NCBI GenBank assembly: GCA_944385925.1
Contig: CALWZE010000060.1
Location: 35,121 to 99,120 of the forward strand
DNA from: an uncultured Clostridia bacterium
GTDB lineage: Bacteria > Bacillota > Clostridia > Oscillospirales > Ruminococcaceae
Length of the DNA stretch: 64,000 bases
Reading direction: 5' to 3'
The stretch's first letter is position 1; each line of letters starts with the position of its first letter. Shown here piece after piece: positions 37,620 to 44,506 of this stretch. A model generated the notes under the pieces. That model had not been told where the DNA came from and did no database searches. It saw nothing but the letters and a program-made list of their open reading frames with translations. The position numbers were made by a program, and so were the translations under genes.

Positions 37620-37645
37620 CAAACTGTTTTCTGTTCTGTTTTTTA

Positions 37646-39064
37646 TTAGAAGCGGACCCCGGTTGAAGGATTGGGACGTCCGGTTGAGGTTGCGGGCGTC
37701 TCGGAAACCGGTTCCTGCTTTTGCAGGGCTCCGCTCTTGACAACATAGCTGCCCGCGCCGTACTCCTGGTCGCCAACCGTCAGCACTGCCCCATCCGGCA
37801 CGACGACCGTCCCGTCCTCCGGCGTTTTCAGCGCTGTAACTACACCCTCATAGTTCGTCTCAGGATCCGCCTCCTTACCTGCCCCGTCCAGAGCATCCTG
37901 GAGGCTCTCGTAATAGGCTACAAATCCATCGGGTATGAAGTCTCCCCGGCGGAAGTACACAGAAGCCGCCGCACTGCTTTCATCTCCCACGCGGATGCCT
38001 GTCCCGCCCTTAAGAGAAATCAACACTTTCCCTGGATCGCGAAACTCGGCTAATCCACTTCTAAATACGTCGACCGAATGCGTGAAGACGCCGCCGGTCA
38101 GGCTTATGCTGCTGTTCGATTCTGCACCAACCTGAATTGCACCGTTCGAGTACGCGCCGGTATTGACCATGCCGGTCACCGTTCCGCCCTCGACCTTGAC
38201 TGATGCGGTGTCAGTGCCCTTGCCGTCGAAGTCAACCGCGAACAGGTTGCCGTTGATTGCGCCGTCCTTGATGGTTAACGTTGAAGAAACACCCTCATAG
38301 GACCAACCGATCACCTGCCCGGTCAGCGTGCCTCCCTGGATTGTCGCAGTTGCCCAGTTCTGAACCGCCTGCCCGTTGGTGCTTGTGGCCTTGACGGTGC
38401 CGGCAGTCATATTCAGAACGCCAATTTTGCTGTTTCCACTATCCTCATCATTTTTGATGACGATGCCGCCGTTTTCAAACTCGCCGCCGTTGACATTGAG
38501 CGTTCCGAGGTTGCGCAGCAGAGAACTGTAGGTGGACGTGTTGAAAATTTTGCCGCCGGTCACGGTCAGCATCCCGTGGTTGTCTACTACATACCAGGAA
38601 TTTCCGTTTGCGTTTCCTTCCGTACCCGCTTCCTGGGAGCGGGTCAGCGTGCCGCCGGAAATTGTGCAGGTGCCGTAGTTGACCAGCGCGCCTCTGGCGT
38701 GGGTCTCGCAGTCAACCGTTCCGCTTCCCTGAATAACCAGCGTGCCGTTGTTGGTGATGGTATGGTCGACGCCGTTGTCGGTCAGCTTCTGCCCGTTGAG
38801 ATCGAGGACCACCGATTTGCCCGTCGCGATGGTGATGCTCTCGTTCGTCGGCTTCAGCAGCTGGACGGTTGCCGGTTCGGAAGCGGAAGCAGGAACATCC
38901 GCGAGCGCCTCCGCCACCGTGTCGTAATGGGTTGTACCGATCGCCGCGACGTGAGCGCAACCGGGTTCGCTGCAATCCGGAGTCTTCGCGGACGCGGCCG
39001 GCCCCACTGCCAGCGCGAACGCTAACACAACGGCCAGAACTAGTCTGGCATACCTCTTGCTCAT
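37646..39064 (-). CDS. Secreted beta-helix-like surface protein ending in NPSTG
   Basis: Probably a sortase substrate displayed on the cell surface. A typical signal peptide covers residues 1 to about 26 (MSKRYARLVLAVVLAFALAV, cleavage near AAS-AKT). The main body (about 60-360) consists of repeated beta-strand turns such as NNGTLVIQGSGTV, NYGTCTISGGTL, NHGMLTVTGGKI and NLGTLNVNGGEF, a right-handed beta-helix pattern seen in gut Clostridia adhesin-like proteins. It ends SETPATSTGRPNPSTGVRF: the motif NPSTG (465-469) is followed by only three residues and no hydrophobic tail. GGGAGG lies 11 nt before the ATG. The left inverted repeat of the invertible promoter ends 37 bp upstream, so its transcription must come from that segment. 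Confidence 0.85.
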   Translation of the reverse strand: MSKRYARLVLAVVLAFALAVGPAASAKTPDCSEPGCAHVAAIGTTHYDTVAEALADVPASASEPATVQLLKPTNESITIATGKSVVLDLNGQKLTDNGVDHTITNNGTLVIQGSGTVDCETHARGALVNYGTCTISGGTLTRSQEAGTEGNANGNSWYVVDNHGMLTVTGGKIFNTSTYSSLLRNLGTLNVNGGEFENGGIVIKNDEDSGNSKIGVLNMTAGTVKATSTNGQAVQNWATATIQGGTLTGQVIGWSYEGVSSTLTIKDGAINGNLFAVDFDGKGTDTASVKVEGGTVTGMVNTGAYSNGAIQVGAESNSSISLTGGVFTHSVDVFRSGLAEFRDPGKVLISLKGGTGIRVGDESSAAASVYFRRGDFIPDGFVAYYESLQDALDGAGKEADPETNYEGVVTALKTPEDGTVVVPDGAVLTVGDQEYGAGSYVVKSGALQKQEPVSETPATSTGRPNPSTGVRF

Positions 39065-39101
39065 CTTCTCATTTTCCTCCCTTTCGCCCTCATCGCAAAA
39101 T

Positions 39102-39126
39102 ACTACATAATTTGCATTCTGTAGTG
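39102..39126. repeat. Left inverted repeat of invertible segment
   Basis: A 25-bp site that is the exact reverse complement of 39331-39355. Its own ends form short inverted arms ACTACA...TGTAGT, as in tyrosine-recombinase sites. It lies 37 bp before the surface-protein start. Confidence 0.97.
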
Positions 39127-39330
39127 TTTCTGTTCTTGAACTAGTCCTGAAGACAGTTTTAGACCAGATTATTTCTCCAATGGCATTGTTTACTCTCTAA
39201 AAATAAGCCCTTTGGCGCAATTGAGGCCAAAAGGTTTCATAAATCTGCCTTTTTCTCTTGACAATCTCCCTGCGGTGCGGTAGACTTACCCTAACAAATC
39301 CTATCAATCAATCAAAATAGGCTTTCAACG
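39127..39330. mobile_element. Invertible promoter segment (OFF orientation as read)
   Basis: 204 bp lie between the two inverted repeats, with no open gene. It holds a near-consensus promoter on the plus strand, directed away from the surface-protein gene. Recombination between the repeats would flip it to face that gene. A weaker minus-strand match (TTGTCA, 17 nt, TATGAA at 39236-39264) arises from the palindromic TTGACAA and could give some leakage. Confidence 0.88.
39258..39286 (+). promoter_or_regulatory. Promoter inside the invertible segment
   Basis: TTGACA (39258-39263), exactly 17 nt, TAGACT (39281-39286). As sequenced it points right, into the terminator formed at the right repeat. 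After inversion it would lie about 100 nt upstream of the surface-protein start and face it. Confidence 0.85.
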
Positions 39331-39367
39331 CACTACAGAATGCAAATTATGTAGTGCGTTTTTATTT
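39327..39367 (+). terminator. Terminator built from the right inverted repeat
   Basis: AACGCACTACA pairs with TGTAGTGCGTT (39327-39337 with 39350-39360), followed by TTT and ATTT. The repeat provides the stem core and the fixed outside flank gives the GCG extension and T-run. It would stop plus-strand transcripts before they run antisense through the recombinase gene. Confidence 0.85.
39331..39355. repeat. Right inverted repeat of invertible segment
   Basis: A 25-bp perfect reverse complement of the left site. Internal arms CACTACA / TGTAGTG are separated by 12 bp. It lies 13 bp beyond the recombinase stop codon. Confidence 0.97.
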
Positions 39368-39368
39368 G

Positions 39369-40208
39369 TCACAAAATCAGACGCATCTTTTCCAGCTGCC
39401 GCTCATGTTCTCCGCCGCTGGAAAGGATGTAAAGCCGAGTTGTGTTTATGCTGGAATGTCCCAGAACATCCGCGAGGCGGCTGATGTCCTTTTCCAGATT
39501 GTAGAAGGTGCGCGCAAACAGGTGGCGTAAATTGTGGGGAAACACCTTGTCACAGGAAACCCCGGCCTCTGCGCAAAGCCGCTTCATCTCGGCCCAGATG
39601 TTGGAGCGGTTGACCGGCCGGCCGCATCTCGTGCGAAATACCACCCCTTCTCGGATCTCGCTGTACTTGCAATACCCAATCAGCTGGACGCAAAGCCGTT
39701 TGGGAAGCATGACGGTGCGGATTTTGCCTTTGTGGTCAATGACCACTCTTCCCCTCCGGACCGCCTGAACGGTCAAAAACTGGAGTTCCCCAATCCGCAT
39801 TCCGGTTGAACACAGGGTTTGAAGAATCAGATCGAGACGCCTGTTTCCCTTTGCGCGCGCCGTTTTGACCAGGCGCTCATATTCAGACCGTTTCAGCTCC
39901 CGCTCCTGCTTACAAAACAGCTGCCGCTGAATGCGCAGCTGCCGCACCCGAAGGTCGCCGCGGCCCAGAAACTCCAGCAGCCCATTGACCGCAGCCAACA
40001 TGGAATTGACACTTTGCGGCGCATACTTTTTGCAAAGCCCGCTTTTATATTCCTGCACCAGTTCCCTGCTAAGCCGACGTCCGGCGAGATAACCGACGAA
40101 GGACATCGCATCCCGCTGGTATTTTTCAATCGTTGCCGCAGCCTTTTCCTGTTCGGCCAGGTTACGCAAATACCGGTTCACTGCGTTAACTGTAATATGT
40201 TGGGTCAA
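39369..40208 (-). CDS. Tyrosine recombinase of the invertible segment
   Basis: A phage-integrase-family site-specific recombinase of 279 residues. An N-terminal SAM-like core-binding domain (about 5-85) precedes the catalytic domain. All catalytic residues are seen: Arg138 (STGMRIGEL), Lys160 or 162 (DHKGKIRTV), His225-x-x-Arg228 (PHNLRHLF), His251 (LGHSSINT) and Tyr260 (TTRLYILS). The proposed start is TTG at 40208 (MTQHITVNAV), with GGGGGCGGGG just upstream; a TATAAT box at 40243-40248 rules out the earlier in-frame TTG. Its end lies 13 bp from the right inverted repeat. It probably inverts the promoter segment, though action on other sites cannot be excluded. Confidence 0.93.
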   Translation of the reverse strand: MTQHITVNAVNRYLRNLAEQEKAAATIEKYQRDAMSFVGYLAGRRLSRELVQEYKSGLCKKYAPQSVNSMLAAVNGLLEFLGRGDLRVRQLRIQRQLFCKQERELKRSEYERLVKTARAKGNRRLDLILQTLCSTGMRIGELQFLTVQAVRRGRVVIDHKGKIRTVMLPKRLCVQLIGYCKYSEIREGVVFRTRCGRPVNRSNIWAEMKRLCAEAGVSCDKVFPHNLRHLFARTFYNLEKDISRLADVLGHSSINTTRLYILSSGGEHERQLEKMRLIL

Positions 40209-40242
40209 AACCCCGCCCCCTATCTGAAATAATGTTTTTTTG

Positions 40243-40248
40243 ATTATA
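40243..40248 (-). promoter_or_regulatory. -10 box of the recombinase gene
   Basis: TATAAT on the minus strand, 35 nt before the TTG start. No good -35 is found, so the promoter may be weak or activated. Confidence 0.5.
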
Positions 40249-40288
40249 TCCCACAAAGTCAGCTCTGTGGCGTATTTGGGGCGAGACG

Positions 40289-40313
40289 TGTCGGACTTTC
40301 CGAAAATCCGACA
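40289..40313. promoter_or_regulatory. Near-perfect 25-bp palindrome between divergent promoters
   Basis: TGTCGGAC... and ...TCCGACA arms with one internal mismatch. It lies between the recombinase -10 and the metN -35, only 7 bp before the latter. It could be an operator; no regulator is recognised here. Confidence 0.5.
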
Positions 40314-40320
40314 AAACGCC

Positions 40321-40349
40321 TTGACTTCTTGCGGCGGTATGTTTATAAT
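40321..40349 (+). promoter_or_regulatory. Promoter of the metNIQ T-box leader
   Basis: TTGACT (40321-40326), 17 nt, TATAAT (40344-40349). Confidence 0.9.
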
Positions 40350-40355
40350 GGCATC

Positions 40356-40657
40356 AATATCTTAAAGCGGCGTTGAAGAAAAGAGTAGCGTCTCATCTGC
40401 GTTTTGACAGAGAGCCCGTGTCCAGCTGAAAGCGGGCAAACAAGGAAGGCGTGAAGATGGTTTCGGAGTCGCGCGGCTGAACGCAGGGAGCTTGAAGCCG
40501 CGACGGGATTCGCCCGTTACAGCGACAGGGTATAACGCTTTTTCATTTGAAGCGCGTACCTGCTAAGGCGGTCATGCGTGAGCTGGCTGCGAATTAAGGT
40601 GGTAACACGGGAATTTGCCCGTCCTTTATGCTTTTTGTATGAAGGACGGGCTTTTTT
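40356..40657 (+). ncRNA. T-box leader, methionine-type, of metNIQ
   Basis: A leader of about 300 nt. Stem I contains GTGAAGATGGTTTCGGAG with ATG (40457-40459) as the specifier, aligning with AAC of the asnB leader. The T-box core AAGGTGGTAACACGGG is at 40596-40611. The terminator GCCCGTCCTT...AAGGACGGGC (40617-40651) plus TTTTTT follows. Uncharged tRNA-Met should allow read-through into metN. The specifier matches the function of the downstream genes. Confidence 0.95.
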
Positions 40658-40744
40658 GATTATATAAACTCGAATCTCCCCATCGCAGAATTCAAGACAA
40701 TTAACGCAACGAACTTTAATCCAGAAAAGAGAGTAGGAAGTAGA

Positions 40745-41746
40745 ATGATTGAACTCAAGGGCGTCAGCAAGACCTATTACACCAAGGACGGGCCTGTCAA
40801 TGCCTGTCAGGATATCAATTTAACAATTCAGGACGGTGAGATCTTCGGCATCATCGGTTTCAGCGGCGCCGGTAAAAGCACCCTGATCCGCTGCATCAAT
40901 CTGTTGGAAAAGCCCACCTCCGGCAGCGTTACGGTAGACGGTGTTGAGCTGACTTCTCCTGGCGTGGACATCCGCGGTGCGCGGCGCAATATCGGCATGA
41001 TGTTTCAGCAGTTCAACCTGCTTATGCAGAAGACCGCGCTTCAAAACATCTGCTTTCCTCTTCTGATCTCCGGCGTCAAAAAGCCGGAAGCGGAAAAGCG
41101 GGCGCAGGAACTGCTGGAACTTGTCGGCATCCCGGACAAAGCAAACGCCTATCCCGCCCAGCTTTCCGGCGGCCAGAAGCAGCGCGTCGCAATCGCCCGC
41201 GCGCTTGCGACACGGCCCAAAATTCTGCTTTGCGACGAAGCGACCAGCGCGCTGGACCCGACAACCACAGCCCAGATCCTCAAGCTGCTCAAGGATCTTA
41301 ACCGGCAGCTTGGCATCACGATTGTAATTATCACCCACGAAATGCGGGTTATCGAAGAAATCTGCTCACGGGTCGCCATCATGGACGACAGCCACATTGC
41401 CGAGCTTGGCCGGGTAGACGAAGTATTTGTGAACCCAAAATCCGCCATCGGGAAAAAGCTGATCTTTCCGGAAGGCAAAAACGCCGAGTTTGTTGCGTCC
41501 GGTCAATGCCTGCGCATTGTATTTGACGGCACAACGGCTTATGAACCGGTGCTTGGCAACATGATGATCGAGTGCGGTGAGCCCTGCAACATTCTATATG
41601 CTGATACAAAGGCGATCGACGGTAATGCGTTCGGTCAGATGGTCGTTCAGCTACCGAAAAATGAAACCGCCGCAAAGCGAATGCGCGCCTATCTGGACCG
41701 CAAAGGCATAAAAAACAGTGTGGAGGAATTTGAAGATGTTCACTAA
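40745..41746 (+). CDS. metN: Methionine ABC transporter ATP-binding protein
   Basis: The ATPase of a MetNIQ importer for methionine. The 333 residues show Walker A GFSGAGKST (38-46), the Q-loop at MMFQQFNLL, signature LSGGQKQRVAIARAL, Walker B ILLCDEATSALD and the switch His in IITHEM. The C-terminal 90 residues form the NIL domain, which binds methionine and inhibits transport when methionine is plentiful. It overlaps metI by 11 bp. Confidence 0.97.
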   Translation: MIELKGVSKTYYTKDGPVNACQDINLTIQDGEIFGIIGFSGAGKSTLIRCINLLEKPTSGSVTVDGVELTSPGVDIRGARRNIGMMFQQFNLLMQKTALQNICFPLLISGVKKPEAEKRAQELLELVGIPDKANAYPAQLSGGQKQRVAIARALATRPKILLCDEATSALDPTTTAQILKLLKDLNRQLGITIVIITHEMRVIEEICSRVAIMDDSHIAELGRVDEVFVNPKSAIGKKLIFPEGKNAEFVASGQCLRIVFDGTTAYEPVLGNMMIECGEPCNILYADTKAIDGNAFGQMVVQLPKNETAAKRMRAYLDRKGIKNSVEEFEDVH

Positions 41747-42398
41747 AGAATTCTGGCAGCTCATGGGTACCGGCACCCTTGAGACACTGTACATGGTGAT
41801 TGGCTCTACCCTGTTCGCCTACATTATCGGCCTGCCGGTCGGGGTCATCCTGGTCGCGACCGACGACCACGGCATCACGCCGGTCAAATGGCTTAATCGG
41901 ATTCTCGGCGTAATCGTCAACATTCTGCGTTCCATCCCCTTCATCATCCTCCTTCTCTGGATGATCCCGGTCACCCGCGCCATCCTCGGCACCACCCTCG
42001 GCGCAACCGCGACAATCGTCCCGTTGGTCGCTTCCGCCGCCCCCTTTGTCGCCCGCATGGTGGAAAGTTCGATCAAGGAGATCGACGGCGGGGTCATCGA
42101 GGCGGCCCAGTCGATGGGAGCGACGCCCTGGCAGATCATCACCAGGGTCATGCTGCCGGAAGCAAAGCCTTCTCTGGTCATCAACGCGGCAATCGTCACG
42201 ACCACCATCCTCGGCTACACCGCCATGAGTGGTTTTGTCGGCGGCGGCGGCCTGAGCACCATCGCAATAAACTACGGATATTACCGCTATCAGGGCGACG
42301 TAATGTCCATCACAGTCGTATTCCTCGTGATCATCGTCCAGATCTTCCAGGAGATCGGCACAAGAATCGCGAAGAAGATAGATAAACGCAATCACTAA
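41736..42398 (+). CDS. metI: Methionine ABC transporter permease
   Basis: The membrane subunit of MetNIQ, 220 residues and five helices. The start ATG at 41736 (MFTKEFWQLM) has GGAGG 10 nt upstream, inside the end of metN. The ABC coupling motif is EAAQSMGATPWQIITRVMLPEA near residue 125. The final helix is followed by a short basic tail. Confidence 0.97.
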   Translation: MFTKEFWQLMGTGTLETLYMVIGSTLFAYIIGLPVGVILVATDDHGITPVKWLNRILGVIVNILRSIPFIILLLWMIPVTRAILGTTLGATATIVPLVASAAPFVARMVESSIKEIDGGVIEAAQSMGATPWQIITRVMLPEAKPSLVINAAIVTTTILGYTAMSGFVGGGGLSTIAINYGYYRYQGDVMSITVVFLVIIVQIFQEIGTRIAKKIDKRNH

Positions 42399-42418
42399 TG
42401 GTAGAAAGGAATCGAACG

Positions 42419-43267
42419 ATGAAAAAAGCATTTACTCTTGTTCTTGCCCTGATCCTCTCGCTCGCGCTGCTCGCCTCCTGCGGCAACAGTTCCGAGCCTG
42501 CACAGGATGAAACCCAGGATGGCGGCGCAGCTGCACAGAACGTCACGCTGCGGGTCGCAGCAAGTCCCACGCCGCATGCCGAAATCCTCAATTCGGTCAA
42601 GGAAGCGCTCGCTGCTGAAGGCGTGACCCTTGAGGTTGTTGAGTTCACCGACTATGTCCAGCCCAACCTCGCAACCGAGAACGGAGACGTTGACGCGAAC
42701 TATTTCCAGCATGGCCCCTATCTTGATAATTTCAACACCGAGAACAATACCCATCTCGTAAGCGTCGCAGCCATCCACTATGAGCCGTTCGGCATTTACG
42801 CCGGCAAAACCGCTTCGCTGGATGAGATTCCCGACGGCGCACAGATCGCTGTCCCCAACGACGCGACCAACGAAGCGCGCGCACTGCTGCTGCTTGAGGC
42901 CAACGGCATCATCACTTTGAAAGAGGGCGTCGGCCTTGAGGCCACCAAGCTGGACATTGCTGAAAATCCGCACAACGTCGAAATTATCGAAATCGAAGCG
43001 GCTCAGCTTGCCCGTTCCCTCGCCGACGTCGACTTCGCCGCAATCAACGTCAACTATGCGCTCCAGGCCGGCCTGAAGGTCAAGGATGCGCTGGTAACCG
43101 AGGACAAGACCAGTGAGGCTGCCGAGACCTATGCCAACATTCTGGTTGTCAAGGAAGGCAATGAGAACAACGAAGCCGTTCAGAAGCTGATCAAAGCCCT
43201 GACAAGCGAAGAAGCCCGCAAATTCATCGAGGACACCTACGCTGGCGAAGTTGTGCCGATGTTCTAA
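42419..43267 (+). CDS. metQ: Methionine-binding lipoprotein
   Basis: The extracellular substrate-binding subunit. The start ATG at 42419 is preceded by GAAAGGAA. A signal peptide ends in the lipobox LLASC, with Cys21 as the lipid-modified residue. The NLPA fold follows: VAASPTPHAEILNSVKEAL, FTDYVQPNLA, DVDANYFQHGPYLD. The length is 282. It ends with a strong terminator. Confidence 0.97.
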   Translation: MKKAFTLVLALILSLALLASCGNSSEPAQDETQDGGAAAQNVTLRVAASPTPHAEILNSVKEALAAEGVTLEVVEFTDYVQPNLATENGDVDANYFQHGPYLDNFNTENNTHLVSVAAIHYEPFGIYAGKTASLDEIPDGAQIAVPNDATNEARALLLLEANGIITLKEGVGLEATKLDIAENPHNVEIIEIEAAQLARSLADVDFAAINVNYALQAGLKVKDALVTEDKTSEAAETYANILVVKEGNENNEAVQKLIKALTSEEARKFIEDTYAGEVVPMF

Positions 43268-43313
43268 TACATCTCGAGTTTCCGCAGATTTAACCGACAA
43301 CCCAGACTCTCTG

Positions 43314-43352
43314 TCAGGGGACAGATTTTCACAATCTGTTCCCTGATTTTTT
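43314..43352 (+). terminator. Terminator of metNIQ
   Basis: TCAGGGGACAGATT and AATCTGTTCCCTGA form a 14-nt-arm hairpin, followed by TTTTTT. Confidence 0.95.
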
Positions 43353-43760
43353 CTGTTAATGGCTTGATTTTAAGCCTATACTGTGTGAAATCTTGCGCCG
43401 CCTTTAAAGGATTCCTCTCCCTTTTTAACCGCTCAGCTGAACGCCTAATCACCTCACACCGCCATAGCGAGACAGAGATGCACGCTGAATACAAAGGCCC
43501 CGCTGTGTGCCGCCGTGTCCTTGTGTCACTTGTCTGGGTGAAGAGCGCAAATGGCGGTTTTTAAACTGCGCGATAATGGGCTTTTATTATGGCAGTCACT
43601 CTGGAAAAGTCCCAAAACATTCTGTAATTGAATTTCAGCTCCGCAATTCCATTACTTTGGGCTAAGCCCTTCGCGCTTCTACTTTCTGATACAATTGTTT
43701 CTCAGGTTTTGCCTGATACCGGCCTTCATGCCTATTAAAGCTTTTGATTGACTATATAAG
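43353..43760. other. Intergenic stretch, nothing recognised
   Basis: This is A/T-richer than the surroundings, with no credible gene or motif apart from the hairpin region that follows. Confidence 0.5.
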
Positions 43761-43838
43761 CTGAACTTGGGATATTTATCCCGCCTGTTCAGTCCCATAC
43801 AAAAACGCCCTGTTCGGCACCGCCGAACAGGGCGTTTT
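43761..43838 (+). ncRNA. Candidate small structured RNA with terminator
   Basis: A compound hairpin (CTGAAC / GTTCAG outer, GGGAT / ATCCC inner, 43761-43792) is followed 9 bp on by a strong hairpin AACGCCCTGTTCGG / CCGAACAGGGCGTT flanked by A and T runs (43802-43838). The second hairpin could equally be the bidirectional terminator of the minus-strand gene that ends at 43919. Confidence 0.3.
43802..43838. terminator. Bidirectional hairpin terminator
   Basis: AAAACGCCCTGTTCGG pairs perfectly with its complement around CACC. It serves the hydrolase gene at 43919-44443. Confidence 0.9.
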
Positions 43839-43918
43839 ATTCGTAAACAAGCGGTTCTTTTTAAGCCTTGGAAAAAGCCGGCCGCGTATTTTTCTGCCCG
43901 CAGCAGGCCGAATGCAGC

Positions 43919-44443
43919 TTACCGAATCTCAATCTGGCAGGCCTTCATTGCTTCCAAAGCATTTTGGTGGTTCTGCGGCGTCACGCCGGCACAGCAGGAC
44001 GCATCCACCGCGATTTTAACTTCAGGAAAAAAAGCCTTGAGCAGCAGCGCATTGGAAATTACACAGACATCGGTGCAAAGACCAACCAATTCTATTTCGT
44101 CCAAACCGTCGGGATATTTACTCTGAATGAGGGCGGGCAGCTCTTTTGCACCAAAGGTGTTTTTCTCCACCCCTTCACAGCCTTTCTCCAAAAACAGTTT
44201 CTCAATTGTAGACTCCAGACGCCAGCCGTCGGTCCCGCGCACGCAGTGCTGAATCGGCAGATTTCGTCCCTCCTGCGTATTTCGGTAGTCGGCGGTATGG
44301 GTATCCTTTGTGTAGATCACGTCGCCCTCGAATCTGAGAATCTTTTCGATCACCGCGGGCAAAATCTGCACCGCCTCCCTGGTGCCGAGCGTGCCGTAAA
44401 TAAAGTCGTTTTGCATATCTACAACTACAAGCAGTTTATTCAT
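43919..44443 (-). CDS. Isochorismatase-family cysteine hydrolase
   Basis: Likely a nicotinamidase-type amidohydrolase of 174 residues. The catalytic triad Asp9 (VVVDMQNDF), Lys94 (VEKNTFGA) and Cys127 (GLCTDVCV) is present, with the metal-site DTHT near residue 47. The start at MNKLLVVV has AAAGGGA upstream; earlier in-frame codons are not needed. Nicotinamide is the likely substrate by similarity, but related hydrolases act on other amides. It follows the dipeptidase gene by 63 bp. Confidence 0.82.
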   Translation of the reverse strand: MNKLLVVVDMQNDFIYGTLGTREAVQILPAVIEKILRFEGDVIYTKDTHTADYRNTQEGRNLPIQHCVRGTDGWRLESTIEKLFLEKGCEGVEKNTFGAKELPALIQSKYPDGLDEIELVGLCTDVCVISNALLLKAFFPEVKIAVDASCCAGVTPQNHQNALEAMKACQIEIR

Positions 44444-44506
44444 GGAGTTCCCTTTCCATCTGCGTTCCCAAAGCGCGGGAAACGGTAACAAAAATAAATG
44501 TGAGGA

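Noticed and set aside
39236..39264. Minus-strand promoter-like match inside the invertible segment
   Set aside because: TTGTCA-17-TATGAA is much weaker than the plus-strand promoter and shares the palindromic TTGACAA; kept only as possible leakage.
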